Notes: generated from the sequence alone by a model not told the origin. 64,000 nucleotides of DNA from Rhynchopus sp. YZ270_cl-10 (GCA_964035575.1 OZ037926.1:186001-250000); one strand, 5' to 3'; positions 42,243 to 52,249 are shown, counted from the stretch's first letter. Numbers and translations are program-made.

Positions 42243-42870
42243 AAAGAAAAAAAGATGAAGAAGAAGCTGAAACGAGCAGACGGAGGGACGCGCGCACACA
42301 CACAACCTTTTTAATTCGTTTTTTCCCCCCCCTCTGTCTCAAACACCTAAGTATCTCCCACCTAGGGTACCTAGGGTATGATAATTATGTACTCAATTGA
42401 CTGAAGCCTTTCATACTACAAGGTAGACATAGTTTGTCGTCCTTATTTTTTTTTTTTTTCGGAATAAATTGGTTTTTTTGTGTCGTGCTGTCCAAACAGT
42501 TTTGTCCTTCACGGTTTTCAGGGATCCTTTTGCAGTGGGTATGGGAATAATATAACAAAATCTGAAGAGGGGGGGAAATAAAAGATAAGTTGAAAGTGCC
42601 AATGCCTCTAACTAAAGAAGCGTCTGTGGAAGCACCTGTATATCACCAAGTGGAGGTGTTTGGCTTTTGTCTGCTGGACGTAATGACACCTCTCTGTTAG
42701 ATAATGCCGTAAATGATTCTTTACATTTACGGTAAATACGAAAATACAAGAAAAAAGCAAAAAGAAACTTGAAAAATAAAACCGTGCCTTGTGCACAATA
42801 TCTTTAAAAAAAAAGCAGAAAGGAAAGTTTGACTTGAAATAACAAAGCCCTCTCATGACAGTGTAAAGAA

Positions 42871-42915
42871 AAGGTTTATAAGATGAACCTAAGCCCCTCT
42901 AGTGCTTGAATCATC
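42871..42915 (+). repeat. Family B copy
   Basis: Joined head to tail: a family E 5' part on its left and a family A copy on its right. Confidence 0.65.
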
Positions 42916-42921
42916 CAAAAA

Positions 42922-42987
42922 AGAGAAGTTGAAGCAGCGCAGAAAACGTCTCACCGGAAAATACCGGGTGGACGCAGGCCATTCAAA
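42922..42987 (-). repeat. Family A copy with altered stem tip
   Basis: The tip reads accggaaaataccgggt, a new perfect ccgg/ccgg stem in place of ccg/cgg; the outer arms are kept. Confidence 0.65.
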
Positions 42988-42989
42988 TA

Positions 42990-43092
42990 TATGGTGATGC
43001 AGGGGAGGTCGATATTGACAGTGTCGTTGACGCAGGGAAGGTGTCCACTTTACTTTATAGACACCCCCTCGATATTGACAGGTCGTTGACCG
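42990..43092 (+). repeat. Short direct repeat pair
   Basis: 'tcgatattgacagtgtcgtt' at about 43009 and 'tcgatattgacaggtcgttg' at about 43069, 60 bp apart, directly after a family A copy. Confidence 0.6.
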
Positions 43093-43504
43093 ATTTTCCA
43101 GCACCAAAATATACTAAATCTTTGAAAAATGAATGGATCTCACTGAGGGATGCATATTTTTCATAGAAAAAGGGAGGGGATGGTGTGCACATTTAATGCG
43201 CACACTTCATACGTAGGGTGTTGATACAACACCCGGTGTATGACACTTCTTTAAAACATGAGCAAAACAAAACAAAAAAAAAAAAAATGACCCAAAAAAC
43301 GGTCACATTCAAAATACAAAAAAGAGAGGAAGAGTGTAGGGGGAAAGCGAGTTCGATGTTAAAAATGATAAAAAAATTGGGGGATAGGGATGGGTTGTAA
43401 CTTACGGAGAGGAAGAAGGGTGGGTGGGTGTGGTGGATGCGTTGTCTGGTCTGGCTCTTGTGTCACCCCAGTGTGCCACCACACAACCAGCACCTCTAAA
43501 AAGA

Positions 43505-43550
43505 AAAGGTTTATAAGATGACCCTAAGCCTCTCGTGCTGCAGTCACCTA
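43505..43550 (+). repeat. Family B copy
   Basis: aggtttataagatgacccta, agcctctcgtgctgcagtca; followed at once by a truncated family A and a second family B (43579-43622). Confidence 0.7.
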
Positions 43551-43578
43551 AAAAAAAAAGAGAAGTTGAAAGTGCAAA

Positions 43579-43622
43579 AAGGTTTGAAAGATGAACCTGA
43601 GCCTCTCTCTGCATAGATTATC
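43579..43622 (+). repeat. Family B copy
   Basis: aggtttgaaagatgaacctg, agcctctctctgcatagatt; second of two B copies 30 bp apart. Confidence 0.6.
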
Positions 43623-43636
43623 TAAAAATGAACAAC

Positions 43637-43667
<31 letters not shown>

Positions 43668-44327
43668 GAACAAAGATAGACAGCAGGGTACCCTACATTA
43701 CCACACAACACGCACACCACTTCACACGTGGGTAGGGGATTGCTGTCACAAAAAAAAAAATTATATAAGATCAACCAAAGCCTTTTGTGCTTAGGAACCC
43801 CTAAAAAAAAACCCCCCCTTTTCATATAGGGAAGCGTATCTCACCTAAAAATACACCTAAAAAAGTTGGTATTTTTTTTTGTATCGTGGATAAGAAGATA
43901 AAAGGAAGACAAAGGACGAAGACTTGAAAATGATTGTATGATGACCGCTACCCTTTCATACACACAAAGGCCAGGAATTACCCAATGACCGGTTTTATTT
44001 TTCTGCTTTTCAAAACACACATCACAGAGTTTTTTTTTATCTCCGTAAGATGTTGTATTTTGAATCCCCCTTTTTCCACAGAAAAAATTGTGTATAGAAA
44101 AAAAAGGGGAGGGGAAAACGTCTCCGGACGCACACATTTTCCGCACACATTCATCATGATACACTTCAGAGTTGTCAAAGAAAGAGCTCTATGTTTTTTA
44201 GCCTATTACGACGGAAACCGAGAGAAAGCCAGATATCACAGATTATCCGGCTTTCCTCATAAGAAAACGAGGAAAAAAAAGTCCCCCCAAAAAAAAAAAA
44301 CACCCAAGATCGAACATTTTTTTTCTC

Positions 44328-47300
44328 TCACACCCGCGTCACACTCTCTGAGATACGTGCTCTTGGCGTTCTTGGCGCACGGCTTCGCGCGGATGTGGTT
44401 GAGGCCGAGAGGATTGAGTCACCGCCACCTTCTCCACTTCCTCCACCTCCTCCGCTCAAATTCGCCAGATTCCTGCCACTCCCACTCGTGCTACCACCTC
44501 GGCGGGAACTTACTCCGGGACGGAGGGCATCGCTTGAGCCAGGCATGCCACGTCGTGTGGACGTAGCTAATGCAGTGCTTCCAACTGACATCGGGAGGAG
44601 ACGTGACTGTGAGGCGGAGTTGACGGAGAGCTCCTCATACACCAGCGTGCTTGGCTGCGGGCTGAGCAGCTCCACCTCAAAGGCCGAGGTCTCCATATCA
44701 GACAGTGTCTCGGTCTTGACCATCTCGCACGCCCCCTTCTCCCCCTCTCCTCTGCCCCAGAGTTCTTGCTCCAGCGCACCCCGCCTTCCCTTCACCACAA
44801 CAAAGAGGTCGCACACCATGTCCATCAACACCTTTACCAGAATAACTACGACACACGCCAAATAAAACCCCCCAGCAATCCCAAACCCACTGTGCTGCAT
44901 ATCCTCTGAGTAGTACCCAACAGCCTGAAAGACCAGCCCGCAGGTGGTGAGAATATAGATCAGGGTAAAGATAACGGTGTCTCTCGAGCGTGCGAAGGGG
45001 CGAACAATGAGCACAAGAAGGAGCATCACAACGTGAAACCCTCCGATAACCATTTTGACGTTCCCGCACGCCGTAAAGGTCTCAGTCTTGATGATGTTCA
45101 TCCCCCCTACGGCACCCTGCAGCAGAAAGGTGAATATGGAGAAGTACACCGCCCCCTCCCGATGCGGCTTTACGACAGAGGTGTACCGGTTGTACCACCT
45201 ATTGTCCTCCCTGCACGACACCCACTCGCCTTCGCCAATGAAAAACCACATGACCCGATGCGGGTAAAACTTCGGGTCGTTCAGATACCTTGCCTTGCTT
45301 GGCACGCTGGATTTGACGATGTACATCACCACTCCAGGGACGATCAAGCAGAACAACACAGAGGCACTCCCAAACACCGAATAATACCCCAAGGTAGGAC
45401 GGATGGCGAGGCGGAACGATGCGTATATGGTACCTTGGTACAACATCAAGAAGAAGAACAGCGCGACGGAGGGGAACCGGGTTAACCCTTTCGCAGCAAG
45501 CACGTCGGTGACGGTGAGGAGCGACGGCACACAACGGTAGACAAAGACAACGAGAAGGTACGTCAACGCAGTGACGACAACAGAAATACCGAGGTTCCCC
45601 ACAACCACACCGAGGTACACTGAATCGCCGATGTCCAAGCCGGTAGGATGCAAGATGAACGGAAGCACCATCTCACTGCCACATGACGCAGAGGTGATCA
45701 GCGACAGCGTGGAAGCCGCAGACGCCGCACCAAGCGACGCAGTGAACACCGACGCCAGCGCTGCGCCAGACAGCATAGCCTCTTCGGTGTCGGTCAGCAT
45801 CGTGTCGCTGGGGATGATTTGGAATACGCAGGACGCATTCGCAGTGTGGCCTGACGGAGAACTGATCGAAGCAAACACAACCACATCACCAACGGCCACG
45901 TCGTCAGCAGGGTTGACCGTTAAAGTGAGGTTCGTGCCGTCAATAGTGTGCTCCACAGAGCCAAAGTCGTCCTCCGTAATAGTGGCAGTGGCGCTGACGA
46001 CAGCAAACGACGCATTGGCTACCCCCGTCACAGCAAGGTTCGCGAGGTGCACGTCTGCGAGCGAGACCGGTTCAGGGCACGTCAGCTGCAGGTCGATAGG
46101 TGTTGTCTCCTCGTCGCTAAGAACCGGTGTGTCTGTGGGAGGTGCGGCGGGTGCTGTTGTTGTGGGTGCTGGCGTGGTGGGTGTGGGTGTGGTAGGTGCC
46201 GATGTGTCTGGCATGTCGGTCCGTGGCGCGGCGGTGTCTGGCGGCAGTGTCTCCCTGGCAGGCATGAAGGTCAGTGGCGACAGAGTCGGTGGTGACAGAG
46301 TCGGTGGGCTTGGCGTTGCTGGCGGCCGTGTGACCGGGGGCCATGTCTGCGGCGCAGGTGTCGGCGGCGACAGCGTCAGTGGTGCCAATGTGCTCGGGGC
46401 AGGTGTAGGTGGGGCCGAAGTAGCAGGGAACGCCGTCGGTGGTGCTTCTGTCACCGGTGGCTGTGTTGGTGGTGAATCTGTCACCGGTGCGCCCGTCAGT
46501 GGTGCTGTGGTAGGCGGTGCTGATGTGGGGGGTACTGACGTAGGCGGGGCGTTTGTTGGCGGTGCAGATGTGAGTGGTGCCGACGTGGGTGGTGCTGATG
46601 TGGGAGGCGACACTGTCAGCGGTGCAGATGTAGGAGGGGCGCTTGTTGGCGGCGCTGCCGTGAGTGGTGCCACCGTTGGTGGTGCAGACGTCGGGGGGCT
46701 CTGGGTTGGCGCCACAGTCGGGGGAGCAAGTGAAATGGGCTCCGGTGTCGGAGGAGGCAGTGTGGGTGGCGCTGTTGGTGGTGCTGACGTAAGCGGTGCT
46801 GATGTCGGGGGTGCTGACGTGGGTGGCGAAGATGTAAGTGGCGCCGAAGTCAGAGGGGCTGACGTAGGGGGCGAGCTTGTTGGCGGTGCGGATGTCGGAG
46901 GTGCACTCGTTGGCGGAGCAGATGTTGGCGGAGCGCTTGTTGGTGGTGCCGATGTCGGTGGAGCACTTGTCAACGGAGCAGAGGTTGGCGGTGCTGACGT
47001 AGGGGGTGCATTTGTCGGTGGTGCACTAGTGGGCGGTGCAGATGTTGGTGGCGCCGATGTCAGCGGGGCGCTTGTGGGTGGTGCTGATGTTGGCGGTGCT
47101 GACGTCGGTGGCGCAGACGTGGGCGGTGCAGATGTCGGTGGTGCAGACGTAGGGGGGGCATTGGTCGGTGGTGCTGATGTGGGCGGCGCTGACGTCGGTG
47201 GAGCAGACGTTGGCGGTGCAGATGTGGGTGGTGCACTTGTCGGTGGCGCAGATGTTGGAGGGGCGCTAGTTGGTGGTGCTGATGTGGGTGGTGCGCTTGT

Positions 47301-48119
47301 TGGTGGCGCAGATGTTGGTGGCGCAGATGTTGGAGGGGCGCTAGTTGGTGGTGCTGATGTGGGTGGTGCGCTTGTTGGTGGAGCACTCGTTGGCGGTGCT
47401 GACGTGGGCGGTGCAGATGTTGGTGGTGCCGACGTCGGAGGGGCGTTTGTTGGTGGTGCAGATGTGGGTGGTGCACTTGTCGGTGGCGCAGATGTGGGCG
47501 GCGCAGATGTTGGTGGTGCCGATGTCGGAGGGGCGCTAGTTGGCGGAGCACTCGTTGGCGGTGCTGACGTGGGAGGCGCTGATGTTGGCGGAGCACTTGT
47601 CGGTGGCGCACTCGTTGGCGGCGCGGGGGTCGCGTCGGGCCACCACTGCATCTCCACCTCGAGCCAGGCATCGCCCCCATCACAGCGCACTGTTGTGGTT
47701 ACCCACGCGGCGCCTGTACGCAAGGTGAAGTCACAGGTCTTCTGAACCCTGCCGTCATCTGTGAAGAAGAGGGGGGTGCTGAAGGAGCAGCGGTCTGAGT
47801 TGTCGTCCTCCCAGGCGTCGATTTTGACGCGCAGCGTTGTGACGGTGCCTCGCTGGTTCCCCGACGACGCCCAGGTGCCTGTTGATGAGCAGTCGTTACC
47901 GTGGTCGCACAGCAAGCAGCCTAGGTCCTTGGACACACCGCCCAGCACCTCGACACTCCCTTTCATCGTGTACTCCAGTGCGGACGACGCCTCGTCGCCA
48001 GCACCGCGCTCTGCCTGCCACAGCTTCACGGCTTTGAACCAATAGTTCGTTGCAACCGCATCTGCAGTACCTGCACACAGTCCCAATACCACTAGCGTGA
48101 CACACGCCCGCAAAAGCAT
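44328..48119 (-). CDS. Surface protein with TSAPP-repeat mucin-like stalk and multi-span membrane domain
   Basis: Single exon, 1263 residues. A signal peptide (MLLRACVTLVVLGLCAGTADA) leads into a Cys-containing globular domain (residues about 22-160). Then comes a stalk of roughly 90 pentapeptides with consensus T-S-A-P-P (about 165-620), grading into variant T/P-rich repeats to 680. Dense Thr/Ser/Pro predicts heavy O-glycosylation and an extended rod. Residues 680-800 form an ectodomain with N-glycosylation sites (GTNLTLTV, ANASCVF). From about 830 to 1105 there are seven or so hydrophobic segments (for example VVVGNLGISVVVTALTYLLV and MVIGGFHVVMLLLVLIV), with a conserved-looking loop VMWFFIGEGEWVSC. 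A Ser/Arg-rich cytosolic tail follows. The plan resembles 'membrane-associated proteins' of free-living kinetoplastids such as Bodo, from memory only. The stalk DNA is a 15-bp minisatellite prone to length change. Confidence 0.85.
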   Translation of the reverse strand: MLLRACVTLVVLGLCAGTADAVATNYWFKAVKLWQAERGAGDEASSALEYTMKGSVEVLGGVSKDLGCLLCDHGNDCSSTGTWASSGNQRGTVTTLRVKIDAWEDDNSDRCSFSTPLFFTDDGRVQKTCDFTLRTGAAWVTTTVRCDGGDAWLEVEMQWWPDATPAPPTSAPPTSAPPTSAPPTSAPPTSAPPTSAPPTSAPPTSAPPTSAPPTSAPPTSAPPTNAPPTSAPPTSAPPTSAPPTSAPPTSAPPTSAPPTSAPPTSAPPTSAPPTSAPPTSAPPTSAPPTSAPPTSAPPTSAPPTSAPPTSAPPTSAPPTNAPPTSAPPTSAPPTSAPPTSAPPTSAPPTSAPLTSAPPTSAPPTSAPPTNAPPTSAPPTSAPLTSAPPTSAPPTSAPPTSAPPTSAPPTSAPPTSSPPTSAPLTSAPLTSSPPTSAPPTSAPLTSAPPTAPPTLPPPTPEPISLAPPTVAPTQSPPTSAPPTVAPLTAAPPTSAPPTSAPLTVSPPTSAPPTSAPLTSAPPTNAPPTSVPPTSAPPTTAPLTGAPVTDSPPTQPPVTEAPPTAFPATSAPPTPAPSTLAPLTLSPPTPAPQTWPPVTRPPATPSPPTLSPPTLSPLTFMPARETLPPDTAAPRTDMPDTSAPTTPTPTTPAPTTTAPAAPPTDTPVLSDEETTPIDLQLTCPEPVSLADVHLANLAVTGVANASFAVVSATATITEDDFGSVEHTIDGTNLTLTVNPADDVAVGDVVVFASISSPSGHTANASCVFQIIPSDTMLTDTEEAMLSGAALASVFTASLGAASAASTLSLITSASCGSEMVLPFILHPTGLDIGDSVYLGVVVGNLGISVVVTALTYLLVVFVYRCVPSLLTVTDVLAAKGLTRFPSVALFFFLMLYQGTIYASFRLAIRPTLGYYSVFGSASVLFCLIVPGVVMYIVKSSVPSKARYLNDPKFYPHRVMWFFIGEGEWVSCREDNRWYNRYTSVVKPHREGAVYFSIFTFLLQGAVGGMNIIKTETFTACGNVKMVIGGFHVVMLLLVLIVRPFARSRDTVIFTLIYILTTCGLVFQAVGYYSEDMQHSGFGIAGGFYLACVVVILVKVLMDMVCDLFVVVKGRRGALEQELWGRGEGEKGACEMVKTETLSDMETSAFEVELLSPQPSTLVYEELSVNSASQSRLLPMSVGSTALATSTRRGMPGSSDALRPGVSSRRGGSTSGSGRNLANLSGGGGGSGEGGGDSILSASTTSARSRAPRTPRARISESVTRV

Positions 48120-48644
48120 TTTCCTACGTTACGGGGCACTGCCCCTGTAGGTGGTGATCTTGTTTATCTGTGGGTAGGGTTGTTGTGTTAGGAGGGTGTC
48201 TGAGGAAGGCGGGATCAAGGGCGGTTCGTTGGAAGAGATGCTGCATTTCTGTTTAATCTGCCATTCTTTTTCTTTTATAGCACACATCGTGTGTGTGTGT
48301 ACCGCCCACCCAACACCCCCAAAAAAATCCCATTTTCGCCTTCTCGCAGCATCGTACAAAGTCCCTAGGTCCCCCCGAGGCACCTCTATCTTTTGCGATC
48401 GTTTTCAAAACTAGCCAAAAAAAACCCGTAACTCTAAATGGCCTTTAAATGTTCCAAGAAAGCCCCATTCCCAAAAGGGGGGTTTTGATGTATGTTAACA
48501 CACATAACACCTTTTTAAACACTACTGCAGCGCAGTGTACAAAAAAAAATAATAATCACAAAAACGGAATGGAACGTTCGAACTGGCTATAGTAACCCCC
48601 CCCTTACCCCACACCCCACACCCCCATCACCCCCCCGACCACTT
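48120..48644. other. Short intergenic spacer
   Basis: Between the SmD2 stop and the mucin-like gene start. A C-rich stretch lies at 48596-48640. No repeat family and no gene seen. Confidence 0.5.
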
Positions 48645-49542
48645 CTAACTGCTTTGTAGACGTGGGGGTGCGCGGTTCTTTACTATCAATATGATAGAGT
48701 CGCCACGCATGAAGAGCTTCGGGATGAAGCGGAACTTTGTAAGAGGTTGCGAGCGCCGTCTACCTTGGCCAGGCTTTGGGAGCTGTGAAGGAGAGAGAAG
48801 AAATGGTGAAATGTGTACGTCATGTGGGTGTGGAGGGTTAGAAGAAGGTGGTAGAAACGAAAAATGGTTGGTGCTCTGTGCTTTTGGCTTTTGTTTTTTT
48901 TGCCGAAAAAAAAATGGTCATGTGGGTGCGGGGGGTGTGGTTAACAAAGCAGAGGATAGTTCCTCAGAGCAGGACATTGTCCAGGGTGGTGTGGTGTGTT
49001 TGATAGAAATAGGGGTAATTCTTGCGCAGAATATGGCCCCCAAGATGTCAAGGTGTGACAAAGCAGAGGATAGTTCCTCAGAGCAGAACATTGCCCATGG
49101 GTATGAGTGGTGTGGTGTGTGTGTGGTGGATCTGCCATACCTCACTCCACGTCTCCTGCACCTGCTCCAAAACCAGGTTGAAATGTCTGTCAAACGCCTT
49201 CACCCGCGCCACCAGCTTCTTGTCGTTTCTGCAACTTATCAATACCTGAAAAGGGGTGTGTGTGTATGTGGCAAACGGGGCAACGCTTTAACATAGTATA
49301 GTAGGAGTAGAGAAACATAAAAAGAAACTCCGCATCTTACTAGACTTAGTCCAAAGATACACACCTGGGATTGCTCCTCCACAGCCTTCTTTAGTAACGA
49401 GAGCGGGCCGTTCGCGAAGGTCTCCTGCTCCTTCTTTTCCACTTCCTCCTGTTGGGTGGGTGGTGTGATAACAACTACACATCAGAAGCCATACCGGGTG
49501 TGGAGGTGGTGTCTGTTCTCTTCGTTGCCTCCGCCCTGGCAT
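48645..49542 (-). CDS. SNRPD2: Small nuclear ribonucleoprotein SmD2, 4 exons
   Basis: Exons 49542-49495, 49448-49365, 49245-49141 and 48782-48645 give 124 residues, close to the 118 of human SmD2; all junctions are phase 0. The N-terminal helix region [20 protein letters not shown] matches the family's 'EFNTGPLSVLTQSVKNNTQ'. Sm1 follows as [20 protein letters not shown], then [15 protein letters not shown]; Sm2 is [18 protein letters not shown], the SmD2 form with RGDS. Between them is a basic linker ([12 protein letters not shown]). SmD2 pairs with SmD1 in the seven-membered ring on the Sm site of spliceosomal U snRNAs, in cytosol and nucleus, which fits a genome with cis-introns. The first exon ([16 protein letters not shown]) is inferred from its GTATGG donor and a 46-bp intron. 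Introns are 46, 119 and 358 bp. Confidence 0.95.
48940..49100 (+). repeat. Direct duplication inside SmD2 intron 3
   Basis: A block of about 35 bp containing 'caaagcagaggatagttcct' occurs at about 48945-48980 and again at 49060-49095. The sequence between them, 'aattcttgcgcagaatatg', recurs outside the gene at about 52181-52199. The copies differ by one or two bases, so the duplication is young. It does not touch splice sites. Confidence 0.7.
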
Positions 49543-49670
49543 TTTTTTATGTCTCCCTCTTTTTTAAAAAGACCTGCTGTGTTTATGCTTGTAACATTTT
49601 GGCCGAAGGGGGGTGTGGGGTGAGGAGGGGTTTAGACGAGAAACAAAGCCACGCTGATCCAACACAGCTC

Positions 49671-49772
49671 TATCTGATTTTGCCTGAAATTTTGGAGGAC
49701 TTTACCGGCGTTTTTAGTGTTTAAATACCACCAAACTCCTCCAAAAATTTCAGGCAAAATTAGGTAGTCTCC
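49671..49772. repeat. Inverted repeat, ~30-bp arms
   Basis: Left arm 'gattttgcctgaaattttgg' continuing agga, and right arm tcct with 'ccaaaaatttcaggcaaaat', separated by about 40 bp. The size fits a foldback or short MITE remnant just upstream of the SmD2 start codon. Confidence 0.7.
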
Positions 49773-50296
49773 AAACAGCCTTTTTTTTTTTTTTTGTTCT
49801 TTTGTTCCAAACCGACTCTCTTGTGTACGGTTGAAAATGAGATTCCACTCCACACATCCCGCAGATGCCCCCCTTTTTAACTGATTACCTGATATGCTCT
49901 CCATGGAAACCCGAGATTGGAAATACGCAACCCCGACGTAAGTGAACCCTCTTACCTTCAGAGAAGAAACAGTTGAGATGCATACACACAGACTGATTAT
50001 TAGAGAAACTGGAAACTGGTGTGGCTGAAGGGGGGCGGTGTTTCGCACTTCTGCGCACTTTTTTTTTTCTCCCCCCTCCATTCAGCCACACCGGAAACAG
50101 TAAATTATGGGTATTTTTGATAATTTGGCATTTTAGACCCAAAAAAGATAAGGTGAGGTGTAGATGAACTAGCCTCTCAGTCAAATATATGAATGCGAGA
50201 CATACCTCATATATGCCTCTGAAGAACAGTATTTCCGCCATGTGTGCATTCAATAAATTGATAGCATAGGCATTGGGATGTTGGATATCAACAAAA

Positions 50297-50395
50297 AAAG
50301 AGAGAAATTAAAAAAAGTGCAAAACGCTTCACCGTTCATCGGCGGACGCAGGGCACTTGGTTCTCCCGCGGGGGGTATCGAACCCCCAGAGAGCA
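50297..50395 (-). repeat. Family A copy, most complete, with T-arm
   Basis: Minus strand: gggggttcgataccccc T-arm, then gcgggagaacca resembling a tRNA acceptor 3' strand with its ACCA-like end, then the gtgccctgcgtccgccg hairpin and a T-rich end. Confidence 0.8.
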
Positions 50396-50430
50396 CTTCA
50401 TTGGTATGCACACGGTTACCACGAGAGAGA

Positions 50431-50475
50431 TTGTAAAAAAAATGATCCCTAAGCCTCTCATCACTTAGTCACCTT
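50431..50475 (+). repeat. Family B copy
   Basis: Follows the complete family A copy by 40 bp; loop ctctcat, end tcaccttgat. Confidence 0.7.
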
Positions 50476-50986
50476 GATCATATAAGCGTAGAAAAAAACG
50501 ACGCCTGTCTGCACTGATTCAGGGTGTCAGCTAATTTCCGAACTTTCCGGAAAAAATTCGCATTCCAAAGAGAGAGTTTTGTCCCAAGGAAGTTGCGAAA
50601 TTTTCTCCCGGCAATTTCCTGGTACCCCAGAACCAAACAAAGCTAACAGCCTGGTAAAAAACTACAAAAAAATAAAATAAATGAGGAAATAGAGCACAGA
50701 ACTAACTCTTGAAAAAAAAAAATATGAGAGGAAAAAATGGGGGAAGAAAGAGGGGGTCAGAATCTAAAAAGCACACCGCTTTTGTTACTGTACAAAAAAA
50801 TCCTTCGTCGCCCTACCCTCTGGTCCCCCACAATGCCCACCGAAAAAATTAATTTTCACGGGGTCTTCTCTCTCGCCACACACACACACGCCGCCCTCCC
50901 ACCTACCATAAAAAAGACAACTTTGCTCAGATGATCTCAGTGGTTTTTAGTCATCTGACAAAAAAATAAATCAGGGGTACTTGACA

Positions 50987-51034
50987 ACATATAAGATAAC
51001 ACCTAAGACTTTCTCTGTGCTTAGGCACCTTGAA
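50987..51034 (+). repeat. Family B copy
   Basis: aacctaagactttctctgtg variant loop, then cttaggcacctt; 45 bp downstream of the TLC gene's stop codon. Confidence 0.7.
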
Positions 51035-51078
51035 GAAAAAAAAATACACCATTTTTCAGGCATTTTGACAAAAAAAAG

Positions 51079-51828
51079 TTACTCCGTTTTTGTAGTTTTT
51101 GTTTGCTCTGTCCAGTAGTCTATGAGGAAGGTTTGTCTCATGTAGCTGAGGATGATTGAGGTGAGCACCATAATGTAGTGTCGGATGTCACATGTGGAGT
51201 TCATGAACAGCACAGTGGGGAGGATTATCGAGGCGATGATGTTGCTGACGGTCATCCCGACGATGTAGATCCAGAAGCGTGCCTTTGAGTCTGGTCGGAG
51301 CATTGCTGCGCACATCAGCGAAGAGCCAAACTCAAGGTTCACCATGCCAATGTTAAACGCTGTTACACCCCCTTGATCAGGAAAGAAAAACAGCACACCA
51401 GACCCAATTATGCACACTGCATGGTGGACAAGAAACATCACGTTGTTCCCCGGCTCGCGAAGCAGGATGAGCGTATCCTTGATAAAGTACGACACCGTGA
51501 CGTGCATGAGCACATCCTCCCAAAAGAGACTCCCGCACAGCTCGCTCCCTGCATCCCCCCAGCTGCAGACGCTAATCGCCGGGATCGAGGAGCTTCCTTT
51601 GTCCTTAAAAATGCCAATCAACACCAACGGCATTAACACCGCCTGATAAACCCTTGCACTGTACAGCCCCCAACGTGGGTTGCCATCCACATGCGGGTGC
51701 TCACTGCTAGGGAAGGTAGACTCAAAGATATAATTCAGCGCAACCCCAAAAAACGTCCCAAAAAGGAATTTATAAATCCCCTCATCAGAAAACGTCTCAG
51801 AATACGAATAGGTCAAAGGGGCCGACAT
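51079..51828 (-). CDS. TLC (TRAM-LAG1-CLN8) domain membrane protein
   Basis: Single exon, 249 residues. About six hydrophobic segments: FLFGTFFGVALNYIF near residue 21, a second at 63-75 (VLMPLVLIGIF), a third at about 108 (VTVSYFIKDTLILL), the V-H-H-A-V segment at 133-150, one at 158-175, and the last pair at 186-230. The VHHAVCIIGSGVLFFF stretch carries the HH pair typical of TLC domains, followed by NIGMVNLEFGSSLM, where the E and S positions match the conserved 'E-x-S-x-x' helix of TLC proteins. Relatives include ceramide synthases and TLCD/TMEM56-type proteins; the Lag1 motif of true ceramide synthases is not complete here, so a TMEM56/TLCD-like lipid role is more likely. No targeting signal beyond the hydrophobic N-terminus. 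Confidence 0.85.
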   Translation of the reverse strand: MSAPLTYSYSETFSDEGIYKFLFGTFFGVALNYIFESTFPSSEHPHVDGNPRWGLYSARVYQAVLMPLVLIGIFKDKGSSSIPAISVCSWGDAGSELCGSLFWEDVLMHVTVSYFIKDTLILLREPGNNVMFLVHHAVCIIGSGVLFFFPDQGGVTAFNIGMVNLEFGSSLMCAAMLRPDSKARFWIYIVGMTVSNIIASIILPTVLFMNSTCDIRHYIMVLTSIILSYMRQTFLIDYWTEQTKTTKTE

Positions 51829-51929
51829 GGTTGGGAGAAACTATGGCCTGAAGGGGAAGAAGAGCAGGGTGTAAAGAAGAGGGGCCCTGCTGAGGGTGTG
51901 TGTAAGGATGATAGGGTTTGTATTTTTAA

Positions 51930-51975
51930 AAACTTGGTTGTATTAGTGCAGACACCCGAGGATGAACTTCACTAT
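51930..51975 (+). repeat. Family D copy, subtype 1
   Basis: ttggttgtattagtgcagac, acccgaggatgaacttcac; about 100 bp before the TLC gene's start codon. Confidence 0.7.
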
Positions 51976-52249
51976 ATATATTTTTTTTTGGCGTAAAAGA
52001 GGTTTCCTCTTCGGCCAGGTAGTCAGTTGGGGCGTATTGTGAGTAATAAAAAAGATCAGAATATTCATTGTACTTTACAAGCTTTACGCAGGGAAAAAAA
52101 AAAGGTGTCGAGCTTTCGTGCTAACCCCCTTTGCTGTATACCATTGTGTGTGTAGTGTGTTTAATGCCTAGTGAGGGTAATTCTTGCGCAGAATATGTCC
52201 CAATGTGTAGTGTGTTGTGTGGAAATATGGCACTTTCTCCCAGATGAAA

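Larger units (their letters stand above)
26973..44327. other. 17-kb gene-free region of mosaic repeats
   Basis: No exon I can support. The region is built from inverted CCAGATCTGG arrays (30.33-30.50 and 32.96-33.15 kb), a segment duplicated at 30.65-31.48 and 40.53-41.26 kb, degenerate ~180-bp units (32.44-32.91 and 37.66-38.21 kb), a small TIR element (33.86-34.64 kb), a near-perfect palindrome (36.31-36.42 kb), two heptamer arrays and a 3.5-kb element with long inverted ends (38.54-42.05 kb), each listed separately. Between them sit many copies of families A to G. Open frames here are shadows of tandem repeats or homopolymers. Confidence 0.75.
49543..51078. other. Intergenic spacer with inverted repeat and families A and B
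   Basis: Contains a foldback pair at 49671-49772, a family A copy with T-arm at 50297-50395 and family B copies at 50431-50475 and 50987-51034. No gene seen. Confidence 0.6.

Noticed and set aside
26973-44327. Retroelement or transposase genes in the gene-free region
   Set aside because: No reverse transcriptase, integrase, transposase or capsid-like motif could be seen in any frame; only non-coding elements are called.
45571-47745. 724-codon plus-strand frame with A-D-V-G-G repeats, like a pentapeptide-repeat protein
   Set aside because: It is the antisense shadow of the TSAPP minisatellite. The minus frame has a signal peptide, domain structure and membrane helices; the plus frame has none outside the repeat.
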